DNA of 64,000 nt from Devosia sp. (GCF_024707125.1 NZ_JANQAH010000007.1:1-64000); one strand, 5' to 3'; positions 38,301-47,191 are shown, counted from the first letter of the stretch. Made by a program: numbers and translations. The notes: generated by a model not told the origin, from the sequence alone.

Positions 38301-39956
38301 ATGGCGCGCCAGTTTATTTATCACATGCACGGAATGTCGAAGGCCTATGCTGGCGGCAAGAAGGTGCTGGATAATATCCATCTCTCCTTCTACCCCGATG
38401 CCAAGATCGGCATTCTCGGCCCGAACGGCTCGGGCAAGTCGACGTTGCTGAAAATCATGGCCGGCATCGATACCGAATTCACCGGCGAAGCCTGGGCTGC
38501 CGATGGCGCCAAGGTCGGCTACCTTGCTCAAGAACCCCAGCTCGATCCGGCGCTGAACGTGCTGGGCAACGTCATGACCGGCGTCAAGGAAAAGAAGGAC
38601 ATCGTCGACCGCTACAACGAGTTGATGATGGAATATTCCGACGAGACCGCCGACGAGGCGTCCAAGCTCCAGGACATCATCGACAGCCAGAACCTGTGGG
38701 ATCTGGAATCGCAGGTGGAAGTCGCTATGGAAGCGCTCGGCTGCCCTCCGGGCGATGCCGACGTCAACAATCTCTCGGGCGGTGAAAAGCGCCGCGTCGC
38801 GCTTTGCGCGCTGCTGCTGAGCAAGCCCGACCTGCTGCTGCTCGACGAACCGACCAACCATCTCGACGCCGAAACCACGGCTTGGCTCGAACGGCACCTG
38901 CGCGAATTCGAAGGCGCGGTGCTGATCATCACCCACGACCGCTACTTCCTCGACAATGTCACGGGCTGGATTCTCGAGCTCGATCGCGGCCGCGGCGTGC
39001 CCTATGAAGGCAATTATTCCGCCTACCTTGATGCCAAGGCCAAGCGCTTTGCGCAGGAAAAGAGCGAAGACGCAGCGCGCGCCAAGGTGCTGGAACGCGA
39101 ACGCGAATGGATGGGCCAGAGCCCGCAGGCGCGCCAGTCCAAGTCCAAGGCCCGTCTCAAGGCCTATGACGAACTGGTCAAGATCAACGACGCCCGTACC
39201 CAGTCGCACACGGCGCAGATCATCATTCCGCCTGGTGAACGCCTCGGCCACAACGTCATCGACGTCGAAGGCCTCTCAAAGTCGTTCGGCGATCGCCTCC
39301 TGATCGACAATCTCTCGTTCAAGCTGCCCCCGGGCGGTATCGTGGGCATTATCGGCCCGAACGGCGCGGGCAAGACCACGCTCTTCAAGATGCTGACCGG
39401 CCAGGAACAGCCCGATGGCGGCTCGATCACGGTCGCTGAAAGCGTGCACCTCGGCTATGTCGACCAGAGCCGCGATGCCCTCAACCCGAACAAGACCGTG
39501 TGGGAAGAAATTTCCGGCGGCGACGAAGTGCTGCTTCTGGGCAAGCGCGAAATGAATTCGCGCGCTTATACCTCCACCTTCAACTTCAAGGGTGGCGATC
39601 AGCAGCAGAAGGTCGGCAATCTCTCGGGCGGCCAGCGCAACCGCGTGCACCTCGCCAAGATGCTGAAGAGCGGCGCCAACGTCCTGCTCCTCGACGAACC
39701 GACCAACGACCTCGACACCGAAACCCTCGCTGCGCTCGAAGAAGCGCTGGAGGAATTCGCCGGCTGCGCCGTGATCATCAGCCACGATCGTATGTTCCTC
39801 GATCGCCTGGCGACCCACATGCTGGCCTTCGAAGGCGACAGCCATGTCGAATGGTTCGAAGGCAACTTCCAGGACTACGAGGCCGACAAGGTCCGTCGTC
39901 TTGGCGCCGATGCCGTCAATCCGAAGCGCGCAACGTATAAGCCGCTGACCCGATAA
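38301..39956 (+). CDS. ettA: Energy-dependent translational throttle protein EttA
   Basis: This ABC-F ATPase binds the ribosomal E site and gates entry into elongation by energy state. The 551 residues hold two ABC domains (GPNGSGKSTLLKIMAGIDTE, then GPNGAGKTTLFKMLTGQEQP) with signatures LSGGEKRRVALCALL and LSGGQRNRVHLAKML. The linker between them (AARAKVLEREREWMGQSPQA, SKSKARLKAYDELV) is the P-site tRNA interaction motif of EttA. ATG 38301 is used. It is convergent with the Sel1 gene, whose stop abuts. Confidence 0.95.
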   Translation: MARQFIYHMHGMSKAYAGGKKVLDNIHLSFYPDAKIGILGPNGSGKSTLLKIMAGIDTEFTGEAWAADGAKVGYLAQEPQLDPALNVLGNVMTGVKEKKDIVDRYNELMMEYSDETADEASKLQDIIDSQNLWDLESQVEVAMEALGCPPGDADVNNLSGGEKRRVALCALLLSKPDLLLLDEPTNHLDAETTAWLERHLREFEGAVLIITHDRYFLDNVTGWILELDRGRGVPYEGNYSAYLDAKAKRFAQEKSEDAARAKVLEREREWMGQSPQARQSKSKARLKAYDELVKINDARTQSHTAQIIIPPGERLGHNVIDVEGLSKSFGDRLLIDNLSFKLPPGGIVGIIGPNGAGKTTLFKMLTGQEQPDGGSITVAESVHLGYVDQSRDALNPNKTVWEEISGGDEVLLLGKREMNSRAYTSTFNFKGGDQQQKVGNLSGGQRNRVHLAKMLKSGANVLLLDEPTNDLDTETLAALEEALEEFAGCAVIISHDRMFLDRLATHMLAFEGDSHVEWFEGNFQDYEADKVRRLGADAVNPKRATYKPLTR

Positions 39957-40910
39957 CTACAGTGGGAGCGGGCCGTTCTGTGTGTGCGCATGCAGAGCGG
40001 TTTCGCTCCCTTCCTTATCCCTTGTCGCCGTCAAGGCGTTGACTATCGGCGCTGTGCTGCAAAAGGCCTGTTTGTAGTCCCGATGGTCGTGGGGTGCTCT
40101 TGCCGGCTGCGCGACCAGCCATTGATCGGCCAATTCCGTTGCACGTTCGGCGACGCTGTCGCTGACACTCGCCCGCAATGGCACGAGCGCGCTGATCGCC
40201 TTCTCGCAACCCACCATCGCAGATAGTGTCAGCCACTTGAGGCCCTCCGACAGTTCCGCTTCGGACTGCGCCTTGTTGAGCAGATGCATGCCGTAGGACA
40301 ATTGAGCGCCGGCGTGGTGGTGTTCGGCGGCGCGCTTTAGAAAGCCGATGCCTTTGTCGAAATCGGCGGCAAACCCGAACTCGCCGAAAATGTGTGCCGA
40401 GGCCGTAAGCATCAGTGCCCGGGGTTCATTTTGCTCCACGGCCTGCGCCAGATAGTGCTTCCCGCGCTCCAGGTCCAAAGACACGCCAAGGCCGTTCAGG
40501 TACCGTATTCCCAAGGCCAGCTGGGCATAGTCGTCGCCGCCTTCGGCCGCGAGCGTCGTCCACTTCAACCCGGCCTTGATGTCCTGGGCTACGCCGCGCC
40601 CGCTGTAATAGTCGGTGGCGACGTCGAATTGTCCGGTTGGATTACCTGCCTCCGCGGACCGCAGCGACCATCTGAAATGCTCCGCATAGTCCGGCGCTCT
40701 GCCTTCGCCCCAATAGTACATATGGGCAATTTTGCTTTGCGCGTCGCTATTTCCCGCTTCAGCCAGGGGGAGGAGCAAGTCGAAGGCCAGATCATAGTCG
40801 TGACTGTTAAGGGCTGAAATCCCGGCTTCGTAGTTCGACAAATCCTGGGCCGTCGAATGCACGGTTTGGACGAACAGCAATGCAGACAGGACAGCCAACA
40901 CAATACGCAT
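39957..40910 (-). CDS. Secreted Sel1-repeat protein
   Basis: This 317-residue exported protein (signal IVLAVLSALLFVQTVHSTA) has six or more Sel1-like repeats of 36-38 residues in tandem, such as AQSKIAHMYYWGEGRAPDYA, GQFDVATDYYSGRGVAQDIK and AQLALGIRYLNGLGVSLDLE. Such proteins mediate protein contacts in the envelope. No partner is suggested by neighbours. The C-terminus has two Cys (GCEKAIS, FCSTAPI). Confidence 0.83.
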   Translation of the reverse strand: MRIVLAVLSALLFVQTVHSTAQDLSNYEAGISALNSHDYDLAFDLLLPLAEAGNSDAQSKIAHMYYWGEGRAPDYAEHFRWSLRSAEAGNPTGQFDVATDYYSGRGVAQDIKAGLKWTTLAAEGGDDYAQLALGIRYLNGLGVSLDLERGKHYLAQAVEQNEPRALMLTASAHIFGEFGFAADFDKGIGFLKRAAEHHHAGAQLSYGMHLLNKAQSEAELSEGLKWLTLSAMVGCEKAISALVPLRASVSDSVAERATELADQWLVAQPARAPHDHRDYKQAFCSTAPIVNALTATRDKEGSETALHAHTQNGPLPL

Positions 40911-41165
40911 GGCGCATGCTCTTGCCCTTGAACGACTGTGTCATCAGCTTGTCAAATCGGCTGGGACTCATCAAGTGCTGGCGTTCCCAACCGCGCCGCC
41001 TTGAGCCTGTCTGCGGGGCGGCTATTCTCGCCTAGAAAGCAATTCTATCTGGTGCAGCACCAGGAGCGGGATTTTGCTCTCTTGTGGCGACATTTGGGCC
41101 GCTGCGCTTCGATTTCTCTACCTATCCCGTATAGATTTCTCTCCATATTTCATTGGAGGATTGCC

Positions 41166-42071
41166 ATGCGTCTCGCATCGTTTGCCGCCGCCGCTGCTTT
41201 TGTCGTTGCGGTTCCCGTTTTTGCCTTTGCGGCAGATGTTACGCCGCTCGTGACGGCCGAATGGCTCAAGGCGCATGCCGGTGACGAGAACATCGCCATC
41301 ATCGATATCCGCGACAAGGTCGACGAGACCGATCTCGGCGATCTGCCCTTTATCGCCAATGCCGCGGTAGCTCCCTATGCCAGCGCCGGCTGGCGCACCG
41401 AGGTCGATGGCGTGCCGGGCCAGATCCCGCCGACCGAGCAGATCGCAGCGCTGATCAGCAGCCTTGGCGTCGATGCTGATGACCACGTGGTCATCGTGCC
41501 GTGGGGCACGGATTCCTCTGAATTCGGTGGTGCGACCCGCGTCTACTGGACCTTCAAGTATCTTGGCCATGACGCCGTTTCGATCCTCGATGGCGGCTGG
41601 CGCCAGTATGACGCCGTTGGCGGTGAGCGCGTTGCCGAAGCGGCCGTTCCGGCTGCGGCCGAATTCCCGGTCAATGTCCGCCCCGAACTGCGCGCGACGA
41701 CGCCCGACGTCGAAGCGGCACTCGCTGCCGGCACCAAGCTCGTCGACGGCCGTCCGGAAGAGCAGTTCCTCGGCCAGTCCAAGAGCCCGGTCGTTCGTAT
41801 CGAAGGCACCATTCCTGGCGCCGTGAACATTCCGCACTCGAAGTTCTACAGCGCCGAATATGCCAGTTTCGCGCTGCCCGAAACCGTCGCCGCGCTCGCA
41901 CAGGGTGCGGGTCTGGCCGAAGGCGAAAAGAACATCGTCTTCTGCAATACCGGCCATTGGGCTTCGATCGCCTGGTTCGCCCTGCATGAAGTTGGCGGCA
42001 ACAAGAACACCGCCATGTATGACGGCTCGATGGCTGAATGGGCTGCCGATCCGGCCCGCCCGATCCAGTAA
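41166..42071 (+). CDS. Periplasmic sulfurtransferase (two rhodanese domains)
   Basis: This 301-residue rhodanese-family protein has a signal peptide (LASFAAAAAFVVAVPVFAFA). Domain 1 (residues about 25-145) ends in VIVPWGTDSSEFGGATRVYW, without an active-site Cys. Domain 2 carries the loop IVFCNTGHWASIAW with Cys as the persulfide-forming residue, as in thiosulfate:cyanide sulfurtransferases. GGAGGA lies 5 bases before ATG 41166. It is the first gene of a set with a YeeE/YedE transporter, so it probably works on thiosulfate or another sulfane sulfur in the periplasm. Confidence 0.88.
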   Translation: MRLASFAAAAAFVVAVPVFAFAADVTPLVTAEWLKAHAGDENIAIIDIRDKVDETDLGDLPFIANAAVAPYASAGWRTEVDGVPGQIPPTEQIAALISSLGVDADDHVVIVPWGTDSSEFGGATRVYWTFKYLGHDAVSILDGGWRQYDAVGGERVAEAAVPAAAEFPVNVRPELRATTPDVEAALAAGTKLVDGRPEEQFLGQSKSPVVRIEGTIPGAVNIPHSKFYSAEYASFALPETVAALAQGAGLAEGEKNIVFCNTGHWASIAWFALHEVGGNKNTAMYDGSMAEWAADPARPIQ

Positions 42072-42162
42072 GATCGCGGCTCTTCATCACTGATCTGGAT
42101 TGGATGTTGCGCCGCAAGGCTGCAGCATCCAAACCTTTTAGAACATCTGCATTTTGAGAATC

Positions 42163-43377
42163 ATGAGCGATATTTCCGCACCCGCGCCAAAATTCCTGCC
42201 GCCCGCCGTGGCGGATAGGGCGCCGCTTCTTGTAGCCGCCGCCATGTTGCTGGCTGGCTTTGCTTTCATCACCTGGCAGGTCGACCTGCGCCAGGGCACG
42301 CTGTTTCTAATCGGCGGTGGTCTGGGCGTGGCGCTTTACCACGGCTCGTTCGGCTTTACGGGCGGCTGGAAGCGCATGGTGGTCGAAAAGCGCGGCCGCG
42401 GCATGCGGGCGCAGATGCTGACGATCGGCGTTGCGGCGCTCGCCATGATCCCGCTGGTGGCCGCCGGCAACATTGGCGGTCAGGCCATGGTTGGCGCCAT
42501 GGCGCCGGTCGGCGTGTCGGTGCTGCTGGGCGCCGCCATCTTTGGCCTCGGCATGCAATTGGGCGGTGGCTGCGGTTCGGGTACGCTGTTCACCGTCGGC
42601 GGTGGTTCCGCGCGCATGCTGGTCACGCTGGTGTTTTTTATCGTCGGTGCGGTGATCGGCACGGCGCATCTGCCGTTCTGGCTGTTGCAGCCCGCTTTGC
42701 CGGCCATCAGCCTCGGTGCCGAGCTTGGCGTCGGCTTTGCCATCGCGGCAACCATTGCTGGTCTCGCTATCGTGGCGCTGATCACGGCGGTGATCGAAAA
42801 GCGCGTGCACGGCAATATCGAGCCTGAACCGGCTCCGGCGCGGCAGGGCTGGACCTGGATTCTCTATGGTCCCTGGCCGCTGGTCGGGGCAGGGCTGGTG
42901 CTTGCCCTTCTCAACATCGCGACGCTGCTGCTCGCGGGCCATCCCTGGTCGATCACCTATGGCTTTGGTCTCTGGGGCGCCAAGATCGCTTCGGCGGTCG
43001 GCATTCCGGTCGCGAGCTGGGAGTTCTGGACCTGGCCGGCCCAGGCCCAGGCGCTGAATTCCAGCGTGCTGGCCGATACGGTCTCGGTGATGGATTTCGG
43101 TCTCGTGCTCGGCGCGGCTTTGGCCGCAGCAATTGCGGGCAAGTTCGCGCCCAAGGCCGCGCTACCGCTCGGCTCGCTGCTGGCGGCCGTCGTCGGTGGC
43201 CTGCTCATGGGTTATGGCGCGCGCCTGTCCTTCGGCTGCAATATCGGGGCGCTGTTCTCTGGCATTGCCACGGGGAGCCTGCATGGTTGGCTCTGGTTTG
43301 CCGCTGCCTTTGTCGGCTCTTTCGTGGGCGTCTGGCTACGTCCCTTCTTCGGTCTTGATGGGTTCGCCAAGAAATGA
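42163..43377 (+). CDS. YeeE/YedE-family thiosulfate (sulfur) transporter
   Basis: This 404-residue membrane protein has about ten helices and the two YeeE/YedE signatures, each with an essential Cys: LGGGCGSGTLFTVGGGSARM and ARLSFGCNIGALFSGIATG. A related protein is a thiosulfate importer in characterised members. A helical hairpin repeat is seen in the two halves. ATG 42163 is used. The stop overlaps the next gene's start by 4 bases. It is preceded by the rhodanese, with a gap of 91 bases. Confidence 0.92.
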   Translation: MSDISAPAPKFLPPAVADRAPLLVAAAMLLAGFAFITWQVDLRQGTLFLIGGGLGVALYHGSFGFTGGWKRMVVEKRGRGMRAQMLTIGVAALAMIPLVAAGNIGGQAMVGAMAPVGVSVLLGAAIFGLGMQLGGGCGSGTLFTVGGGSARMLVTLVFFIVGAVIGTAHLPFWLLQPALPAISLGAELGVGFAIAATIAGLAIVALITAVIEKRVHGNIEPEPAPARQGWTWILYGPWPLVGAGLVLALLNIATLLLAGHPWSITYGFGLWGAKIASAVGIPVASWEFWTWPAQAQALNSSVLADTVSVMDFGLVLGAALAAAIAGKFAPKAALPLGSLLAAVVGGLLMGYGARLSFGCNIGALFSGIATGSLHGWLWFAAAFVGSFVGVWLRPFFGLDGFAKK

Positions 43378-43775
43378 GCGCTCGCAACACTCTTCTCTTC
43401 GGCGCCGCACTCGCCGTCACCACTGCCGCCATCGCCTATGACCATGTGACCAACCCCGTGCCGCCGCGCCCGACGGCTCAGACTGCTGCTGCGTCTGGCT
43501 CGGCACCTTGCGCCGCCGGGGCTGCGCCTTGCGCTGCCGGTGCCGTTGCTCCCTGTGCCGCAGGAGCGCCTGTCGCACCATGTGCCGCCGGTGCGCCGGC
43601 CAAGGCGGCTCCGCCACCGCCGCCTGCCAAGCCGCCGGCGCAAAAGGCACCGCCACCACCACCGCCGGCACAGCGTCCGGCGGAAGCTGCTCCCGCAAAG
43701 GCTGGGCCGCCGGCGCCACCACTTTCCAAACCTGCCGGGCAAGAAGCGCCTGATCTGGCGGTGGAAGGCGTCTGA
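43374..43775 (+). CDS. Pro/Ala-rich protein with four Cys-containing PCAAGA repeats
   Basis: This 133-residue protein has an N-terminal hydrophobic segment (LLFGAALAVTTAAIAYDHVT) that acts as signal or anchor. It is followed by four tandem units of the form APCAAGA (residues about 44-76), then Pro-rich PPPPPAKPPAQKAPPPPPP. Each unit has a single Cys. It overlaps the transporter stop (ATGA) and ends TGATG into the next gene, so it is a genuine operon member. No family is recognised. Exposed repeated Cys could bind metal or carry sulfur. Confidence 0.65.
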   Translation: MSARNTLLFGAALAVTTAAIAYDHVTNPVPPRPTAQTAAASGSAPCAAGAAPCAAGAVAPCAAGAPVAPCAAGAPAKAAPPPPPAKPPAQKAPPPPPPAQRPAEAAPAKAGPPAPPLSKPAGQEAPDLAVEGV

Positions 43776-44368
43776 TGACCACAGCCCGCGAGCACGCTCT
43801 CAGCGAAATCGTCTTTTGCGAGACCGTGCTCGCCAAGGGCGGTCTCAACGTCCTCAGCGACACATTTCGCGGTGTGTCCGATATCGAGGCCTGGGAGCAC
43901 TACCCGGCCGGCGATGTTTTCGACCCGGCCAGCAATGCGCAGTGGTTTTACCACTGCCATCCGGCCAGCGAAGGCTCAGCCGAGCATGGCCATTTTCATT
44001 GCTTCCTGCGGCCCGATGGCCCCGAAGGCGCCATCCACCATCTGATCGCCATTGGCGTCGATGCGAACGGCCGCTTGCTGCGGCTCTTCACGGTCAATCA
44101 GTGGGTGGTGGGGGACGACTGGGCCGATGCGGACAGGACGATAGACCTGATCACGCGCTTTGATATGCAGATGCCGTCGCCGTCCTATCTGGTTAATCGC
44201 TGGCTTACCGCTATCTTTGTGGCTTACGAAAGCGAGATCGCTGACTTGATCCGGGCTCGTGATGCGCTGCTTGCCGCCCATGTTCCGCCTGACGGAATAG
44301 CGGTGCGGGAGGATAGGGCGCTCGAAGTCACGTCGGAATTCGTTGTCGCGTTGCGCCCGGGGTCTTGA
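43775..44368 (+). CDS. Uncharacterised protein, last gene of the sulfur operon (DUF6969-like)
   Basis: This 197-residue soluble protein shows REHALSEIVFCETVLAKGGL, WEHYPAGDVFDPASNAQWFY, HCHPASEGSAEHGHFHCFLR and PSYLVNRWLTAIFVAY. The HCHP...EHGHFHCF cluster of five His and two Cys is the striking feature and may bind a metal. From memory it fits DUF6969, which I could not verify. The start overlaps the PCAAGA gene (TGATG). It follows the YeeE-family transporter, so a role in sulfur handling is inferred. Confidence 0.7.
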   Translation: MTTAREHALSEIVFCETVLAKGGLNVLSDTFRGVSDIEAWEHYPAGDVFDPASNAQWFYHCHPASEGSAEHGHFHCFLRPDGPEGAIHHLIAIGVDANGRLLRLFTVNQWVVGDDWADADRTIDLITRFDMQMPSPSYLVNRWLTAIFVAYESEIADLIRARDALLAAHVPPDGIAVREDRALEVTSEFVVALRPGS

Positions 44369-44441
44369 GCCCTAAAGTGCCTGCCAGTTAGTTTCGCGAC
44401 GGCCAGATGAGTCGGCCTTCGATTGCGCACAGGAGCCGTTC

Positions 44442-44819
44442 TTGGCCAAGTTTACCGGTAGCCGGGCCTTTGTCGTCGAGGACGAAACGCTGGTTCTCTT
44501 CGGTCTCGAAGATGTCCTTACCGATCTCGGCTGCGAAGTGGTGGCACAGGCGATGCGCCTCGATCAGGCTGTCGCCATGGCAGAAACCCTGGGGCCGGTT
44601 GATGTTGCCATTCTCGACGTCAATATCGGTGGCACAACGGTATTTCCGGTGGCGCAGATATTGAAAGAGCGCGGCGTGCCGCTGATTTTTGCGACTGGCT
44701 ATGGCCGCGCCGGGCTGCCACCCGAGTGGCAGAGCCATGCCGTCATCGTCAAACCCTATTCGCTGCAGGATATCGAGCGTGCGCTGACCCCGCTGCTTGC
44801 CGGCCGCCCCGACGAATAG
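44442..44819 (+). CDS. Single-domain response regulator receiver protein
   Basis: This 125-residue protein is a lone receiver domain with no output domain: acidic pocket FVVEDETLVLFG, phospho-Asp in VAILDVNIGGTTVF, Thr in FATGYGRAG and Lys in VIVKPYSLQDIERAL. It starts with TTG 44442, and AGGAG at 44431 gives a good RBS spacing. Such proteins act as phosphate sinks or connectors. No kinase is adjacent. Confidence 0.85.
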   Translation: MAKFTGSRAFVVEDETLVLFGLEDVLTDLGCEVVAQAMRLDQAVAMAETLGPVDVAILDVNIGGTTVFPVAQILKERGVPLIFATGYGRAGLPPEWQSHAVIVKPYSLQDIERALTPLLAGRPDE

Positions 44820-44956
44820 GCCGCTTTCCCAAGAAGTCGGCCTTTACCATCGTCGTCAAAGCGCAATAATACACATTGGGTTTGCTGCGATTTCTGCCAT
44901 AAGCTTGGTTTCCAGGGCCCAAGGGTCTTTGGTTATCTGGCGTTCTGGGGGAATGC

Positions 44957-45295
44957 ATGAAGATTATGATCACGGGGGCGATGCTGGCAGCCAGCCTTGC
45001 CCTCGCGGCTCCGGCATTGGCCGTATCGGGCCAGTGCTCGTTGACGGGTTACGATGAGTTTGGATGCGATGTGGAGACCGATGGCGGCGGACTGACCTTT
45101 GCCTTGCCCGACGGCCAGACTTTCGCTTTCGCCCTTGTCGAAGAAAATGAAGGACTCGGCTACCTCATTGCTGCCGACGCCAAGCCCGGTCAGCTCCCTG
45201 AGGAACTGGGCGCATTCGCCCCACTTCCGGAAGAGCCCGGCTGCTGGCAGGCGGAGCGGGACGACACGAAGTTCTGCGCCCTGGTGTTCGAATGA
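44957..45295 (+). CDS. Small secreted Cys protein, first of a paralogous pair
   Basis: This 112-residue protein has a signal peptide (GAMLAASLALAAPALAVS) and a mature domain of about 90 residues with four Cys: QCSLTGYDEFGCDV near the start and EPGCWQAERDDTKFCALVFE at the end. The end motif CW...T.xCA recurs in the next gene, so these are likely tandem paralogues. GGGGGA precedes ATG 44957. No family is recognised; disulfides are likely. Confidence 0.7.
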   Translation: MKIMITGAMLAASLALAAPALAVSGQCSLTGYDEFGCDVETDGGGLTFALPDGQTFAFALVEENEGLGYLIAADAKPGQLPEELGAFAPLPEEPGCWQAERDDTKFCALVFE

Positions 45296-45624
45296 AACCG
45301 GCGCGCGCCACTTTCGCCGCATTACTGGCCATGCTGGTGATGTCGTCGGCAACGATGGCAAAGGAAGCGCGTTGTTTCACCACTGACGATGGCGAATATT
45401 CGTGCGATTTCCAGCGGCTTGACGAGGCTGGCAGCTTCCGCATTTCGGCGGCAGGCAAACCGACCTTCGAACTCTGGATCGAGGCAGACGGGCAGGGCTT
45501 CGTTAGCGCCACCTATGAAAAAGGCGGCCGCTCGGTGCCCCTGCCGGGAACCTATTTCAGGGCCAAGAAAGACCAGGCCTGCTGGAAGAGCGACGCGACT
45601 GAAACGGAAATCTGCGCGTGGTAA
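45292..45624 (+). CDS. Small secreted Cys protein, second of a paralogous pair
   Basis: This 110-residue protein has a signal peptide (ATFAALLAMLVMSSATMA) and four Cys laid out like the gene before it: ARCFTTDDGEYSCDF and QACWKSDATETEICAW. The middle (FELWIEADGQGFVSATYE) is also alignable. The start overlaps the first gene's stop (ATGA). The stop overlaps the hydrolase start (TAATG). Function is unknown. Confidence 0.7.
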   Translation: MKPARATFAALLAMLVMSSATMAKEARCFTTDDGEYSCDFQRLDEAGSFRISAAGKPTFELWIEADGQGFVSATYEKGGRSVPLPGTYFRAKKDQACWKSDATETEICAW

Positions 45625-46460
45625 TGGACGAATTCACGATTGATATCGACGGCGCCACGCTGACGGGTGTCGAAATGGGTGACGGCCTGCCGGTCGTTTT
45701 CCTCCATGCCGGTGTTTGCGACAACCGCATGTGGCACGACCAGATGCGGCTTGCTGCCGACAATGGCTGGCACGCCATTGCCTACGACCGACGGGGTTAT
45801 GGCGATGCCGAGAGCCCCGACGAGCCCTTCAGCCATCTCGAAGATCTCGAAGCGATTCTTGACGCCTTCGACATTCACGCGGCGATCTTTGTCGGCTGCT
45901 CGATGGGTGGTGGGCTGGCGATCGATTTTGCCTTGAGCCATCCTGGCCGCGTCATCGGCCTCGTGCTGATTGGCACCTCCGTCACCGGGGCGCCCTGGAG
46001 CGCTACGGCCGAGGAAAGCGCTATCGAAATGGCCGAGGAAGATGCCTGGGAGCGCGGCGATCTCGACCTGCTCAACAAGGTGCAGGCCCACGAATGGCTC
46101 GATGGTCCGCGCGCTCAGAGCGGCCGCGTCGGCGGTTCGGTGCGCGAGCTCTTTCTCGATATGAATGCCAAGGCTCTCGCGAAGCCCGAACTCACGCAGG
46201 AAGAGCCGCGGCCTGATGCCTGGAGCCGTGTAGACGCAGTGACGTCGCCGACCATGCTGATCGTGGGCGACGAGGACTTTTCTGCGCTCATCGACCGGCA
46301 CGAGCATCTGTCCGAGACCATGCCCAATTCCTTCGCTGCCGTACTCGAAGGCGTGGCCCATATCCCCAGCATCGAACGGCCCGATCTCATCAATCGGATG
46401 CTCGAGGAATTCCTCGATGCGCTGGCGGGTGAGGATCTGGAACCGGACGACGACGAATAG
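45624..46460 (+). CDS. Alpha/beta hydrolase
   Basis: This 278-residue alpha/beta-hydrolase-fold protein has the oxyanion loop VVFLHAGVCDNRMWHDQM, the nucleophile elbow VGCSMGGGLAIDFAL (Ser), the acid Asp in LIVGDEDFSALID and the His in EGVAHIPSIERPD. There is no signal peptide. It is tightly coupled to the secreted-protein pair (start at the TAATG). The substrate is unknown. The tail is acidic (EDLEPDDDE). Confidence 0.87.
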   Translation: MDEFTIDIDGATLTGVEMGDGLPVVFLHAGVCDNRMWHDQMRLAADNGWHAIAYDRRGYGDAESPDEPFSHLEDLEAILDAFDIHAAIFVGCSMGGGLAIDFALSHPGRVIGLVLIGTSVTGAPWSATAEESAIEMAEEDAWERGDLDLLNKVQAHEWLDGPRAQSGRVGGSVRELFLDMNAKALAKPELTQEEPRPDAWSRVDAVTSPTMLIVGDEDFSALIDRHEHLSETMPNSFAAVLEGVAHIPSIERPDLINRMLEEFLDALAGEDLEPDDDE

Positions 46461-46514
46461 AAGGTCAGGTGCGACACTGATTCCGGTTTTCGTCCCAAGC
46501 TATTGAAAACAAAG

Positions 46515-46550
46515 ATCGGCCGGAGCGAGTGTCGCTCCGGCCGATTGCTT
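46515..46550. terminator. Bidirectional terminator between the hydrolase and host-attachment genes
   Basis: A perfect 14-bp stem (ATCGGCCGGAGCGA / TCGCTCCGGCCGAT, loop GTG) is flanked by T-rich sequence on both sides (TGCTTTTA forward, CTTTGTTTTC in reverse). It ends both convergent transcripts. Confidence 0.88.
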
Positions 46551-47000
46551 TTACACCGCGATGATGCCGTCGAGGTGCTTGTCGATACTGAGGGTCGGCA
46601 GGTTGGTCAGGTCCTTGTCGAGCTCCGCGACAATCGTCTTCTTCACATGGTCGGAGAGCACCTTGCGCAGATTGCCCAGGGCGAGTGGGGCAGCGGCGAT
46701 GACCAGCCGGTCGAAGGCGCCGTCCTGGGCCTTGCGGTCGAGGGCCGCTGCCACCGTGCGAACGAATTCGGCTTCCCGGTGCTGCGCGGGATCGGTTTTG
46801 GGCTCCATCGCGGAGCGTGCGGAGCCGGCGGAAGAAAAGCCGCGGCCGGGGCGATCAGAGTTGATGTCCTTGCTCTGGAGCGGCTCGATGGCCCAATCCA
46901 GCCCCTTGACGCTGGCTAGCCCCTTTCCAGGGCCAGTATTTTCCAGCACTCGGGCCTGCGTGCCATCGGCGATCAAGATCCAGGTGACGGTCTTTTTCAT
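46551..47000 (-). CDS. Host-attachment-family protein (AtsE-like)
   Basis: This 149-residue protein matches the Host_attach family by TWILIADGTQARVLENTGPG, LVIAAAPLALGNLRKVLSDH and KTIVAELDKDLTNLP. It is cytosolic with no signal. The family was named for an Agrobacterium locus but is widespread and poorly understood; it resembles eRF1-domain-like nucleases. ATG 47000 is preferred. It runs toward the hydrolase gene. Confidence 0.85.
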   Translation of the reverse strand: MKKTVTWILIADGTQARVLENTGPGKGLASVKGLDWAIEPLQSKDINSDRPGRGFSSAGSARSAMEPKTDPAQHREAEFVRTVAAALDRKAQDGAFDRLVIAAAPLALGNLRKVLSDHVKKTIVAELDKDLTNLPTLSIDKHLDGIIAV

Positions 47001-47191
47001 TCGCTGCTCCTGCAAGTTGGTCTGGCTGGAACCGAGTGTTGTGCGGCTCCCTGAGGCCAAACGTCCAACACTCTGAAAGGTTGGCCTTTTCGATCAGCAA
47101 TGCAAGACAAAGCGATCACAAACTCTGATTGGCCCGCAAACGCCGGGGCTGTTAGTGCTGGCCTCGCGCCCCGGTGGCGCGGAGTCCGTCC

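Noticed and set aside
37185..39251. Minus-strand open frame of 688 codons across the molybdoenzyme and ettA genes
   Set aside because: It spans two well-identified genes on the opposite strand and shows no domain.
43510..43610. Short tandem DNA repeats considered as a CRISPR array
   Set aside because: The units encode APCAAGA in frame with no spacers, so this is a protein repeat.
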